Assembly (NCBI GenBank): GCA_938046705.1
Contig: CALIWP010000045.1
Span: forward strand, 1-14,276
DNA: 14,276 nucleotides
Source: an uncultured Campylobacter sp.
Lineage (GTDB): Bacteria > Campylobacterota > Campylobacteria > Campylobacterales > Campylobacteraceae
Direction of reading: 5' to 3'
In this document: positions 1 through 6,152 of the stretch, piece after piece
How the letters are laid out: each line of letters opens with the position of its first letter
Position numbering within the stretch: position 1 is the stretch's first letter
Notes under the pieces: model-generated
The model's input: only the letters and a program-made list of their open reading frames with translations
Database searches by the model: none
What the model was told of the DNA's origin: nothing
Position numbers and translations under genes: made by a program

Positions 1-291
1 CGCCAAAAAGCTAAACGCCGTGCCGCGCGTGTAGAAGTATTTTCTAAAAAATCCCTGCACGGCGGCGAGTATGTAGCCGTGTCCCATCGAAAAGCTCTCA
101 TCGTCCTTGGTTTCAAGCGCGATTTTTAGGGTATCGATGTATTTTTGCGCGTAAAAATCCTCTATGCCGTACTCTTTTGAAAGCCTTTGTGCGACCGACC
201 AGTCGCCCTCTCGCGCGCTTTTTAATGCGTCAAAATACCACTGCTTTATCTCGCTTTCGTTGATCGGATGATAGCTCACATCGTAGCCCAT
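1..291 (-). CDS. Hypothetical protein, N-terminal 97 residues (runs off the left edge)
   Basis: The frame is open from an ATG at 289-291 to the window edge, giving 97 codons with no stop; the C-terminus lies outside. The protein begins MGYDVSYHPINESEIKQWYF and is soluble in character, with no membrane segment in the visible part and many charged and aromatic residues. A strong AAAGGAG Shine-Dalgarno sits a few bases upstream, inside the end of the preceding gene. That gene's TAA (292-294) directly abuts this ATG, so the two are probably translated as a pair. Hand-counted lines are near 50% GC, unlike the AT-rich gene before it. I do not recognise the family and assign no function. Confidence 0.75.
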   Translation of the reverse strand, partial: MGYDVSYHPINESEIKQWYFDALKSAREGDWSVAQRLSKEYGIEDFYAQKYIDTLKIALETKDDESFSMGHGYILAAVQGFFRKYFYTRGTAFSFLA

Positions 292-804
292 TTATTTCTC
301 CTTTGAGTTTTTATTTTGCTCGTTCGTGTTTTGATTTTGATTTGGCTCACGATAAGTTGTTTTTGATATAGAGTATAAAAATGCGATATACCAAATTATC
401 GGGATTGAAAGTAGAAAAGCGGAAATAAATATAAAAGCATATAGAAAGTCACTTGCTGAGCCTAAAAATTCTATGTAATAATATCTTGAACTCATACTTC
501 CTTCGTTCCACCCTGCGGCATTTTCAAGAAGCAAATAGTTTGTAGCAAGCAAAGCTACAAATGTTACGATATGATAATACTTTTTTGGAGGCAACGTGTA
601 TCTAAAAATGATACATATCGCTGTTTCTATTGCAACAAGCGATATAGCTCCTTTTGCGTATCCACTAATGCAGGCAATCATAAAAATAAGCATACCTACA
701 CCAATAATAAAACCGTCTTTGCCGTCCAAAAACTCTTTTTTGTTTTTACTGTTTTGTTTATTTTTTAAAAGTAGCAGCTCAAGTTCATCTCTTCGTTTTT
801 CCAT
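292..804 (-). CDS. Hypothetical AT-rich integral membrane protein, 170 aa
   Basis: The product has a charged N-terminal stretch (about residues 1-29, Lys/Glu-rich) and about four hydrophobic segments near residues 31-50, 52-68, 78-93 and 118-146. It ends in a polar Asn/Gln/Lys-rich tail (about 152-170). This looks like a small inner-membrane protein with a basic cytoplasmic N-terminus. I see no catalytic motif and do not recognise the family. It follows yggS after 11 bases and its stop abuts the ATG of the next gene, so it is probably cotranscribed with both. Its base composition stands out: 157 of 480 bases between 301 and 780 are G or C, about 33%, against about 50% in adjacent yggS. That suggests recent acquisition or an accessory role. 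The coding call rests on length, junction spacing and coherent hydrophobic segments. Confidence 0.72.
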   Translation of the reverse strand: MEKRRDELELLLLKNKQNSKNKKEFLDGKDGFIIGVGMLIFMIACISGYAKGAISLVAIETAICIIFRYTLPPKKYYHIVTFVALLATNYLLLENAAGWNEGSMSSRYYYIEFLGSASDFLYAFIFISAFLLSIPIIWYIAFLYSISKTTYREPNQNQNTNEQNKNSKEK

Positions 805-815
805 ATTTCAGCCTT

Positions 816-1451
816 TTAACTATACAAAATCGACCCCAAACGAATCATATTCGAGCCGCATTTTATCGCCAGCTCAAAATCCCCGCTCATGCCCATCGAG
901 CAAATTTGCGCGCCGCGAGGTTGCAGATTTTCGTAAATTTTACGCGTCGTCTCAAAGCTCTTTTGCACGACTTTCGCGTCCTCTACGTGTGCGCCGATAC
1001 TCATAACGCCGATAGGTTTTAAAAAATTACACTCTTGCGCGATTTGTAAAAACGCATCCTGCGCAGCCTCAGGCGAGATACCTTGTTTCGTGTCTTCGCG
1101 CGCGGAGTTTATCTGCAGCAGGCAAGGCAGCTTGTGATCAAGCCTCTTATCTACCGCAAGCGCGGCCTCTACGCTCTCGCAACTTTGCCAAAGAGCGGGT
1201 TTGAGCGCTAGCAGATGGTTTATTTTGTTGCTTTGAAGTCGTCCGATAAAGTGCCAATCGATAGGCAAATTTGATAAAATTTCGCTCTTATTTTTGAGCT
1301 CTTGCACGCGGTTTTCGCCAAAGCTCGTTTGCCCCTCTTTAAAAAGCTCTAAAACCTCTTTAGTCGTTACGTTTTTGCTTACGGCGATTAACTTCACGGC
1401 CTCGCCCGTGCGCGCGTTTTCGATACGTTCTAAAATTTCCGCGAGCTTCAT
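816..1451 (-). CDS. yggS: YggS/PLPBP family pyridoxal-phosphate homeostasis protein
   Basis: This is a single-domain PLP-binding protein of the alanine-racemase-like barrel fold, 211 aa (E. coli YggS is about 234). The family has no known catalytic activity and acts in the cytosol in vitamin B6 and amino-acid homeostasis. Visible signatures are the PLP lysine K26 in LIAVSKN, FGENRVQE at 44-51, WHFIGRLQSNK at 66-76, and the C-terminal phosphate-binding region MGMSGD (186-191) with R204 and G206. The end reads ILYS where many homologues have a final Gly, a minor variation. The ATG overlaps the rseP stop as ATGA (1448-1451), which implies translational coupling to rseP. An AT-rich membrane-protein gene follows 11 bases downstream. 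Confidence 0.95.
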   Translation of the reverse strand: MKLAEILERIENARTGEAVKLIAVSKNVTTKEVLELFKEGQTSFGENRVQELKNKSEILSNLPIDWHFIGRLQSNKINHLLALKPALWQSCESVEAALAVDKRLDHKLPCLLQINSAREDTKQGISPEAAQDAFLQIAQECNFLKPIGVMSIGAHVEDAKVVQKSFETTRKIYENLQPRGAQICSMGMSGDFELAIKCGSNMIRLGSILYS

Positions 1452-2560
1452 TGTCCCGCTCCGCTTAGGCGCATCACGTCGTTAAAGGTCGCAAACGCCA
1501 TCAGGCAGAGCAAAAACGCCCAGCCGCAGTAGGTGAGGCCGATATAGACTTTTTCGTTCATCTCGCGGCGGAAAATGAGCTCGTAAAGGTTGAAAAATAT
1601 ATGACCGCCGTCAAGCGCCGGGATAGGCAGCAGGTTTAGCACGCCTAAATTTACCGAGATCAGCGCAGCGATGATGAGTAGGGTAGATACGCCGATGCCT
1701 GCGGCCTTTGAGGTGATGTCGGTGATCTGGATGATGCCGCCCATCTCTTTTAGCGGCACGACACCGACTATCAGCTTTTCAAGTCCCGTAAATATGAGCT
1801 TTGAGGCGTTTACGGTCTCAACGAGCGCAAATTTGAGCGAACTAAAGCCGGTGTTTCGTATCGTGACGACCTCGCCTGATGGCGAAATGCCGATGAGCGG
1901 TTTTTCTATCTTTTCGCCAAATATCGTCATGCTTTGCCCGATTTTAGGCGTCAAATTTATCGTTTTTATTTCGCCTGCGCGCTCGAGCGTGATCGCGGTG
2001 GAGGTTAAATTTACGTTTTTGCTTATCTCGTCCCATTCGCTGATTTTGATGCCGTTTATGTTTAAAATTTTATCGCCTTTTTGCAGTCCGGCGCTTGCCG
2101 CAGCAGAGTTTTCCAGCACCTTGCCCACGGTTGGAGCTAGCCTCTCAACTCCGATATGTCCGAGCGCGATAAAGATAAAAAACGCCAAAGCAAAGTTAAA
2201 AAACGGTCCGGCAAAAAGGATAAAAATGCGTCCTAGCGGGCTAAGCCTCGTATAGCTGTCGGCGTCCTTGTTTTTTAGTCCCGGTTTGGAGTCCTCTTGC
2301 CCTTTTAGGCTAACGTAACCGCCAAGGGGTATCGCACTGATGGCGTACTCGGTGCCGCCGATAGTTTTTGAGTAGATGCTTTGCCCAAAGCCCACGCTAA
2401 ATTTTAAAACGCCCACTTTTAGCATGCGAGCAGCGAGAAAGTGGCCCAGCTCATGGAAAAATATAAGAAACGAAATCACCAAAACCGTGATCAAAAAGTG
2501 CCAAGAATACGCATAAATGCCGACGGCTAGCAACGCCGCCACAAAGATAATGCTTTTCAA
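1448..2560 (-). CDS. rseP: RseP-type site-2 intramembrane zinc metalloprotease (peptidase M50)
   Basis: This 370-aa inner-membrane protease cleaves transmembrane segments of substrates. The zinc motif HELGH is at 36-40 in the first membrane helix, a PDZ domain covers about 130-215, and the C-terminal NLLPIPALDGGH (309-320) supplies the third zinc ligand D317. Together these define the RseP/YaeL group. In E. coli the family activates sigma-E by cleaving RseA; the sigma-E/RseA pathway is not known in Campylobacter, so the substrate here is open. The start is TTG (2558-2560). An in-frame TAA lies two codons upstream and AAAGGT sits five bases before it. The gene follows the AI-2E-family gene by 21 bases and overlaps yggS by four. 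Confidence 0.95.
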   Translation of the reverse strand: MKSIIFVAALLAVGIYAYSWHFLITVLVISFLIFFHELGHFLAARMLKVGVLKFSVGFGQSIYSKTIGGTEYAISAIPLGGYVSLKGQEDSKPGLKNKDADSYTRLSPLGRIFILFAGPFFNFALAFFIFIALGHIGVERLAPTVGKVLENSAAASAGLQKGDKILNINGIKISEWDEISKNVNLTSTAITLERAGEIKTINLTPKIGQSMTIFGEKIEKPLIGISPSGEVVTIRNTGFSSLKFALVETVNASKLIFTGLEKLIVGVVPLKEMGGIIQITDITSKAAGIGVSTLLIIAALISVNLGVLNLLPIPALDGGHIFFNLYELIFRREMNEKVYIGLTYCGWAFLLCLMAFATFNDVMRLSGAGQ

Positions 2561-2565
2561 AATTT

Positions 2566-2571
2566 ACCTTT
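2566..2571 (-). promoter_or_regulatory. Shine-Dalgarno deciding the TTG start of rseP
   Basis: AAAGGT on the minus strand lies five bases before the TTG at 2558-2560. An in-frame TAA sits between this site and the start, so no longer reading is possible. Starting later would erode the first membrane helix that carries HELGH. Confidence 0.7.
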
Positions 2572-2581
2572 AAATTTGATT

Positions 2582-3598
2582 TTACCGCTCGAGTTTATCG
2601 CTGAGTAAAACGGCGATAAATTTCGTGCTCGGATTTGCGTCAAGCGCGATCTTTAGGCTCATCGTAAGCGGTACGGCTAAAAACATACCGCCGATGCCGA
2701 ACAAAAATCCCCAAAAAAGTAGGCTCAAAAGCACTACAAGCGTGCTGATACCAAGGCCTTTGCCAAGAAATTTAGGCTCGATAAAGTTGCCGATGACGAC
2801 ATTTACGACCGCATACAGCGCTGCAGTCCAAGCGCAGGCCGCCGCGTCGTTTAACAAAAGCGCCACCAAAAGTGCTGGAACGGCCGCGATGATAGAGCCG
2901 ATCGTCGGGACAAAATTTAGCACGAAAGCCAAAATCCCCCAAAGCGGCGCATAAGGCACGCCGATGAAATTTAGCCCGATAAATATAAAAACACCCGTCG
3001 CAAACGATGCCGCGGACTTGATCGCGAGATAGCGTTTGAGATTTGATATAAACGTATCTACGATCTGGTTTGTTTGCGGGTTTTTACTCGCAAAATACTC
3101 GACTTTTTGAGAAAATACCTGCACCTCAAAAAGCATAAAAGTAACGAGCAAAAAGACAAAAAAGCTCTTTGAGGCAAGCTCTGTGCCGCTTCTTAAAAAC
3201 CCGCCTACTACGGCAAAAAGTTTATTGATATCAAAGTCTGCGGGCGCGGCGACGCTGTTTGGGTCGATGAGGCCGCGGCTAGCTAAGATATGGTGATAGT
3301 GGTCGGCGAGGGCTTTAAATTTGCTCTGAAGCTCTGGCATGTAGCTAACTAGCCCGTTGATGGTCTTTAGCATGGTGTTTGCGATAAATCCAAGCGATAA
3401 AAACACGACTGCGGTAACTAGCGCAAAGGCTAAAACGCGCGGAAATTTGAGCTTTTCAAGCGCATTTATCGCAGGCGTCGCCACGATAGCGATAAAAACC
3501 GCCATTAAAAATGGCAGAACTACGACGCTAGCGGCCTTTAGCCCGGCTGCTACCACGACGAAGCTAGCTAGATAGATTATGGCGTTTCCTGTTCTCAA
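2582..3598 (-). CDS. AI-2E transporter (PerM/YdiK-like) family membrane protein
   Basis: This 338-aa polytopic protein has the family layout. Two N-terminal hydrophobic segments (about 5-40) and a third (about 55-75) come first, then a polar central stretch (about 80-145) and a cluster of C-terminal membrane segments. The conserved C-terminal block includes GNFIEPKFLGKGLGIST, followed by a Gly-rich membrane stretch ending FLAVPL. Family members have been linked to autoinducer-2 export (TqsA) or Na+/H+ antiport; the substrate cannot be read from sequence. Translation begins at TTG (3596-3598), with AAGG seven bases upstream inside the end of pgsA and only two bases after the pgsA stop, so coupling is likely. 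The first internal ATG is M32, which would remove the first membrane segment. Confidence 0.9.
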   Translation of the reverse strand: MRTGNAIIYLASFVVVAAGLKAASVVVLPFLMAVFIAIVATPAINALEKLKFPRVLAFALVTAVVFLSLGFIANTMLKTINGLVSYMPELQSKFKALADHYHHILASRGLIDPNSVAAPADFDINKLFAVVGGFLRSGTELASKSFFVFLLVTFMLFEVQVFSQKVEYFASKNPQTNQIVDTFISNLKRYLAIKSAASFATGVFIFIGLNFIGVPYAPLWGILAFVLNFVPTIGSIIAAVPALLVALLLNDAAACAWTAALYAVVNVVIGNFIEPKFLGKGLGISTLVVLLSLLFWGFLFGIGGMFLAVPLTMSLKIALDANPSTKFIAVLLSDKLER

Positions 3599-3600
3599 AT

Positions 3601-4155
3601 TTACGCCTTTTTGGTTTGATTTTTAATGTGCTTTACATAAGCGTTTACGTACTCAAAGCCCGAATACAGCGTCAGCGCGACGCTAAGCCAGAGCAAAAAC
3701 TCGCCAAAAGGCCACTGCATGGTTAAAAAGCCGATCGCAACCATCTGGCAGACGGTTTTGACCTTGCCCGCCATCGACGCGGCGACCTCTACGCCTTCGC
3801 CCGCCATCACGACGCGAAATCCCGTGATAAAAAACTCGCGAACGAGGATGAGATACACGGCCCAAGGGCTCGCACGGTCTATCATCATGAGTCCTAAAAA
3901 CGCGCCCAGAGTCAGCATTTTATCGGCGAGCGGGTCGATGACGGCTCCTAGCTTGGTCTTTTGATCCCACGCGCGCGCGATAAATCCGTCGAAAAAGTCC
4001 GTGACGCTGGCGATCACGAACACAAGCGCGGCAAAGTAGTTCATCCAGCTAACGTGCACGCCTGAGAAGGAATTTACGCTAAGTAGCAGCCAAAACATCA
4101 GAGGCGCGAGAAATACGCGCAGGAAGGCTAGGGCGTTTGGTAAATTTAGGCTCAT
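3601..4155 (-). CDS. pgsA: CDP-diacylglycerol-glycerol-3-phosphate 3-phosphatidyltransferase
   Basis: PgsA joins CDP-diacylglycerol and sn-glycerol-3-phosphate to give phosphatidylglycerol phosphate, the committed step to phosphatidylglycerol and cardiolipin in the inner membrane. The CDP-alcohol phosphatidyltransferase signature D-x2-DG-x2-AR-x8-G-x3-D-x3-D is complete, with D53, D56-G57, A60-R61, G70, D74 and D78. The 184-aa length and several membrane helices fit the family. LPNALAFLRVFLAP near the N-terminus is typical of PgsA rather than PssA. The ATG at 4153-4155 has only a weak purine-rich AAAGAAAG upstream. It is the first gene after a 315-base non-coding gap, so it may have its own promoter, and it leads the pgsA/AI-2E/rseP/yggS set. 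Confidence 0.95.
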   Translation of the reverse strand: MSLNLPNALAFLRVFLAPLMFWLLLSVNSFSGVHVSWMNYFAALVFVIASVTDFFDGFIARAWDQKTKLGAVIDPLADKMLTLGAFLGLMMIDRASPWAVYLILVREFFITGFRVVMAGEGVEVAASMAGKVKTVCQMVAIGFLTMQWPFGEFLLWLSVALTLYSGFEYVNAYVKHIKNQTKKA

Positions 4156-4283
4156 TTATTTTTTCTTTCTTTTGGATTTTGGAGTTTAAAATTTGACGGC
4201 TCGGTACGTGAGGCGGCGGAAAAAGCGCTAGCCTTGTTTTGGCTTGGTTTTGCCTGTTGCATATCTGCTCTTTTACTAAATTT

Positions 4284-4418
4284 ATTCGGCGCTTCTTCAA
4301 ATTTGAGTAAATTTGACAAATTTGGATTAAATTTAAAAGAGCTGTCCGCGCCGCAAAATTTGCTTTTAAATTTTTATCAAATTTAGCCTGCAAGCGCGTT
4401 AAATTTATAGCGCCGAAT
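4284..4418. repeat. 10-bp perfect inverted repeat, arms 4284-4293 and 4409-4418
   Basis: ATTCGGCGCT (4284-4293) is the exact reverse complement of AGCGCCGAAT (4409-4418), with 115 bases between the arms. The right arm lies within the loop of the 14-bp inverted repeat at 4378-4464, so the two pairs are interleaved. Function unknown. Confidence 0.55.
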
Positions 4419-4464
4419 TTGCCCAAAATGCGAGCAACCGGCAAAGGCGCGCAGGCTAAATTTG
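4378..4464. repeat. 14-bp perfect inverted repeat just downstream of the SDR gene
   Basis: CAAATTTAGCCTGC (4378-4391) and GCAGGCTAAATTTG (4451-4464) pair perfectly. After a two-base bulge (4392-4393), a further GCGC/GCGC pair (4394-4397 with 4447-4450) makes an 18-bp stem around a 49-base loop. It begins six bases after the SDR stop in the direction of transcription. No U-run follows, so it is not a classic intrinsic terminator. It could stabilise the upstream message, bind a protein as DNA, or be a remnant of an inserted element. Confidence 0.65.
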
Positions 4465-4470
4465 CTTTTT

Positions 4471-5256
4471 TCATTTAAATGTAGTACCGCCGTCGATGAT
4501 GAAGGTGTGGCCCGTCACCCAGCTAGCTTTTGAGCTACACAGAAACAAACATGCGCCTGCTATGTCGGTCGGCTGACCCATGCGATTTAGCGGGCTTAGC
4601 TCGGCTGTTTTGTCGCGAACTTCCTCATAGTTAGTAAAAGCCCTAAGCGCGTCCGTCTCGATCGGGCCGCCGCTAACGACGTTTACGCGGATATTTTTTT
4701 CGCCAAGCTCGGTTGCCGCATAGCGCGCCATAGCTTCTACCGCAGCTTTTGCAGTGCCGTGGCCTGCGTAGTTTTCGATATAGACGAGGTTGCCGGTCGA
4801 TGAGAGCGAGATGATGCTGCCGCCGCCCGTTTTTTCCATGCGTTTTGCCGCTTCTTGCGCGCCGACTACGAATGCGTTTACGGTTGCCGTGAAAATGTTA
4901 TTGATACCGCGAGGGCGAAGTTTCATAAATTTAGTATATCCGCCTGCGACCGGACGACCCGAGATGATAGCGTTTGAGATGAAAAAATCGACTCTATCAA
5001 AGTCTGCGTCGATCTCTAAAAATAGATCTTTGTAGGTCTCGGGCTCTAGTATATTTAGCGCGTAGGCTCTGGCTTTTATGCCGTACGTCGTCTCGAGCTC
5101 GGCGGCTTGGGTCTTGGCTAGCTCTTCGTTTGAGTTATATGTAAAGGCGATGTTTACGCCCTTTGCGGCGAATTCCTCCACGATGGCGCGTCCGATACCG
5201 CGCGTTCCGCCGCTGATTACTAGAGTTTTGCCTTTAAATTCGTTTTCGCAGTTCAT
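4471..5256 (-). CDS. FabL-like enoyl-ACP reductase (SDR family)
   Basis: This 261-aa cytosolic short-chain dehydrogenase has the nucleotide-binding motif GGTRGIGRA at 16-24 and active-site spacing Y163-x6-K170. Tyr-x6-Lys is the enoyl-ACP-reductase spacing; ketoreductases have Tyr-x3-Lys. The stretch from IENY through the Tyr/Lys region to VNVVSGGPIETDALRAF closely follows Bacillus subtilis FabL as I remember it, and IDGGTTFK ends the fold. The likely reaction is NAD(P)H-dependent reduction of trans-2-enoyl-ACP in fatty-acid elongation. Substrate specificity is inferred, and another SDR activity is possible, so I give no symbol. The ATG overlaps the dapA stop by one base (TAATG), with AAAGGA inside the end of dapA. 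It closes the upstream gene block before the 315-base gap. Confidence 0.85.
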   Translation of the reverse strand: MNCENEFKGKTLVISGGTRGIGRAIVEEFAAKGVNIAFTYNSNEELAKTQAAELETTYGIKARAYALNILEPETYKDLFLEIDADFDRVDFFISNAIISGRPVAGGYTKFMKLRPRGINNIFTATVNAFVVGAQEAAKRMEKTGGGSIISLSSTGNLVYIENYAGHGTAKAAVEAMARYAATELGEKNIRVNVVSGGPIETDALRAFTNYEEVRDKTAELSPLNRMGQPTDIAGACLFLCSSKASWVTGHTFIIDGGTTFK

Positions 5257-6152
5257 TAAAATCCTTTTATGTTATATTGCTTTATGGTTTGTTCGATTTT
5301 TTTGAGATTTTCGGCGCTCGGCTCGCAAAGCGGCAAGCGGTACTCGAGGCTTGATATGAGTCCTGCGATGTACATAGCGGCCTTGACTGGGATTGGGTTG
5401 CTCTCGCAAAACATTATTTTATTTACCGCATACAGATCGTCGTTTATGGCTTTTGCGCGCGCAAACTCGCCTTTTAGCGCAAAGTGGGTCAAATTTGAGA
5501 TCTCGTCCGGGAGCAAATTTGCCGTGACCGAGATTACGCCCTTGCCGCCGTTTGAGAGGATCGGATAGTTTATCGCGTCCTCGCCGCTGATGACGGATAG
5601 ACCAGGCTCGTGCGCGAGCAGATCGACGCAGCGCTCGATGCTGCCAGTGGCCTCTTTTACGCCGTAAACGTTCTCGCACTCTTTAAATAGCCTAAAAACC
5701 GTGCACGGCTGGATATCTACGCCCACACGGCCCGGGACGTTATAGAGTAGCACGGGGATTTCGACGCTTGAGGCGATTGCTTTATAGTGGCGGTATAGGC
5801 CTTCTTGCGTCGGTTTGTTGTAGTAGGGCGCAACCGAGAGGATGCCGTCTGCGCCGTGATCTTGAGCAAATTTGGCTAATCCTACCGCCTCGTGAGTGGC
5901 GTTACTGCCGGCACCCGCGAGTACTTTTACGCCGGTGTTTTTGCAGGTATTTACGGCGATTTCTATGCAGATTCTATGCTCGTCGTGCGTTAGCGTCGCG
6001 CTCTCGCCTGTCGTGCCTACGGGTACGACCGCGTCAATGCCGTTTGCTATTTGTCTTTTGATTAATTTTTCATAACCGATTTCGTCTAGTTTACCGTCTT
6101 TAAAAGGCGTAATCAGCGCCGTCATAGCGCCCGTTATTGCTTTTTTATTCAC
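5256..6152 (-). CDS. dapA: 4-hydroxy-tetrahydrodipicolinate synthase
   Basis: DapA condenses pyruvate with aspartate semialdehyde in the first committed step to diaminopimelate (peptidoglycan) and lysine. The 298-aa barrel has the Schiff-base lysine K166 (GVKEATG), catalytic T48 in GTTGE (46-50), Y111 and Y137, and R142 for the substrate carboxylate. Residues forming the lysine feedback site in the C. jejuni enzyme, as I recall it, are all present: H59, N84, E88 and Y110. Feedback inhibition by lysine is therefore expected. The start is GTG (6150-6152) with AAAGGA five bases upstream, and it overlaps the end of the M16 peptidase gene by eight bases. The stop overlaps the SDR start, so the three genes are probably coupled. 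Confidence 0.97.
   Translation of the reverse strand: MNKKAITGAMTALITPFKDGKLDEIGYEKLIKRQIANGIDAVVPVGTTGESATLTHDEHRICIEIAVNTCKNTGVKVLAGAGSNATHEAVGLAKFAQDHGADGILSVAPYYNKPTQEGLYRHYKAIASSVEIPVLLYNVPGRVGVDIQPCTVFRLFKECENVYGVKEATGSIERCVDLLAHEPGLSVISGEDAINYPILSNGGKGVISVTANLLPDEISNLTHFALKGEFARAKAINDDLYAVNKIMFCESNPIPVKAAMYIAGLISSLEYRLPLCEPSAENLKKIEQTIKQYNIKGF

Larger units (their letters stand above)
4156..4470. other. 315-base intergenic region with phased AAATTT tracts
   Basis: This is the only long non-coding gap inside the minus-strand run. AAATTT starts at 4189, 4278, 4299, 4309, 4318, 4329, 4356, 4368, 4379, 4401 and 4458. The run 4299/4309/4318/4329 is spaced close to one helical turn, a pattern expected to bend DNA. 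Two perfect inverted repeats are interleaved here and listed separately. I see no convincing gene. The minus frame starting at 4474 lacks a Shine-Dalgarno and runs into pgsA. No clear terminator with a U-run is visible. A promoter for pgsA is expected here, but I cannot place it confidently. Confidence 0.8.

Noticed and set aside
1..804. Toxin-immunity or similar conflict module for the two unrecognised genes
   Set aside because: No toxin, effector or mobile-element signature is visible, and the second gene is incomplete; composition and coupling alone do not support it.
596..1006. 136-codon plus-strand frame
   Set aside because: It lies antisense across the AT-rich membrane gene and yggS, is low complexity (Ser runs), and the minus-strand genes explain the region.
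4313..4318. TTGACA on the plus strand as a -35 of an antisense promoter
   Set aside because: No matching -10 lies at the right spacing, no plus-strand gene follows, and Campylobacter promoters rely little on -35. It is more likely part of the repeated AAATTTGAC word.
4079..4474. 131-codon minus-strand frame filling the gap after the SDR gene
   Set aside because: Its ATG overlaps the SDR stop as ATGA, but there is no Shine-Dalgarno at a useful distance. It runs 77 bases into pgsA, and its sequence looks like translated AAATTT-rich non-coding DNA with no recognisable family.
5768..6061. 97-codon plus-strand frame rich in Arg, Cys and Leu
   Set aside because: It is antisense to dapA, whose catalytic and allosteric residues are all in place; the composition is typical of a shadow frame.
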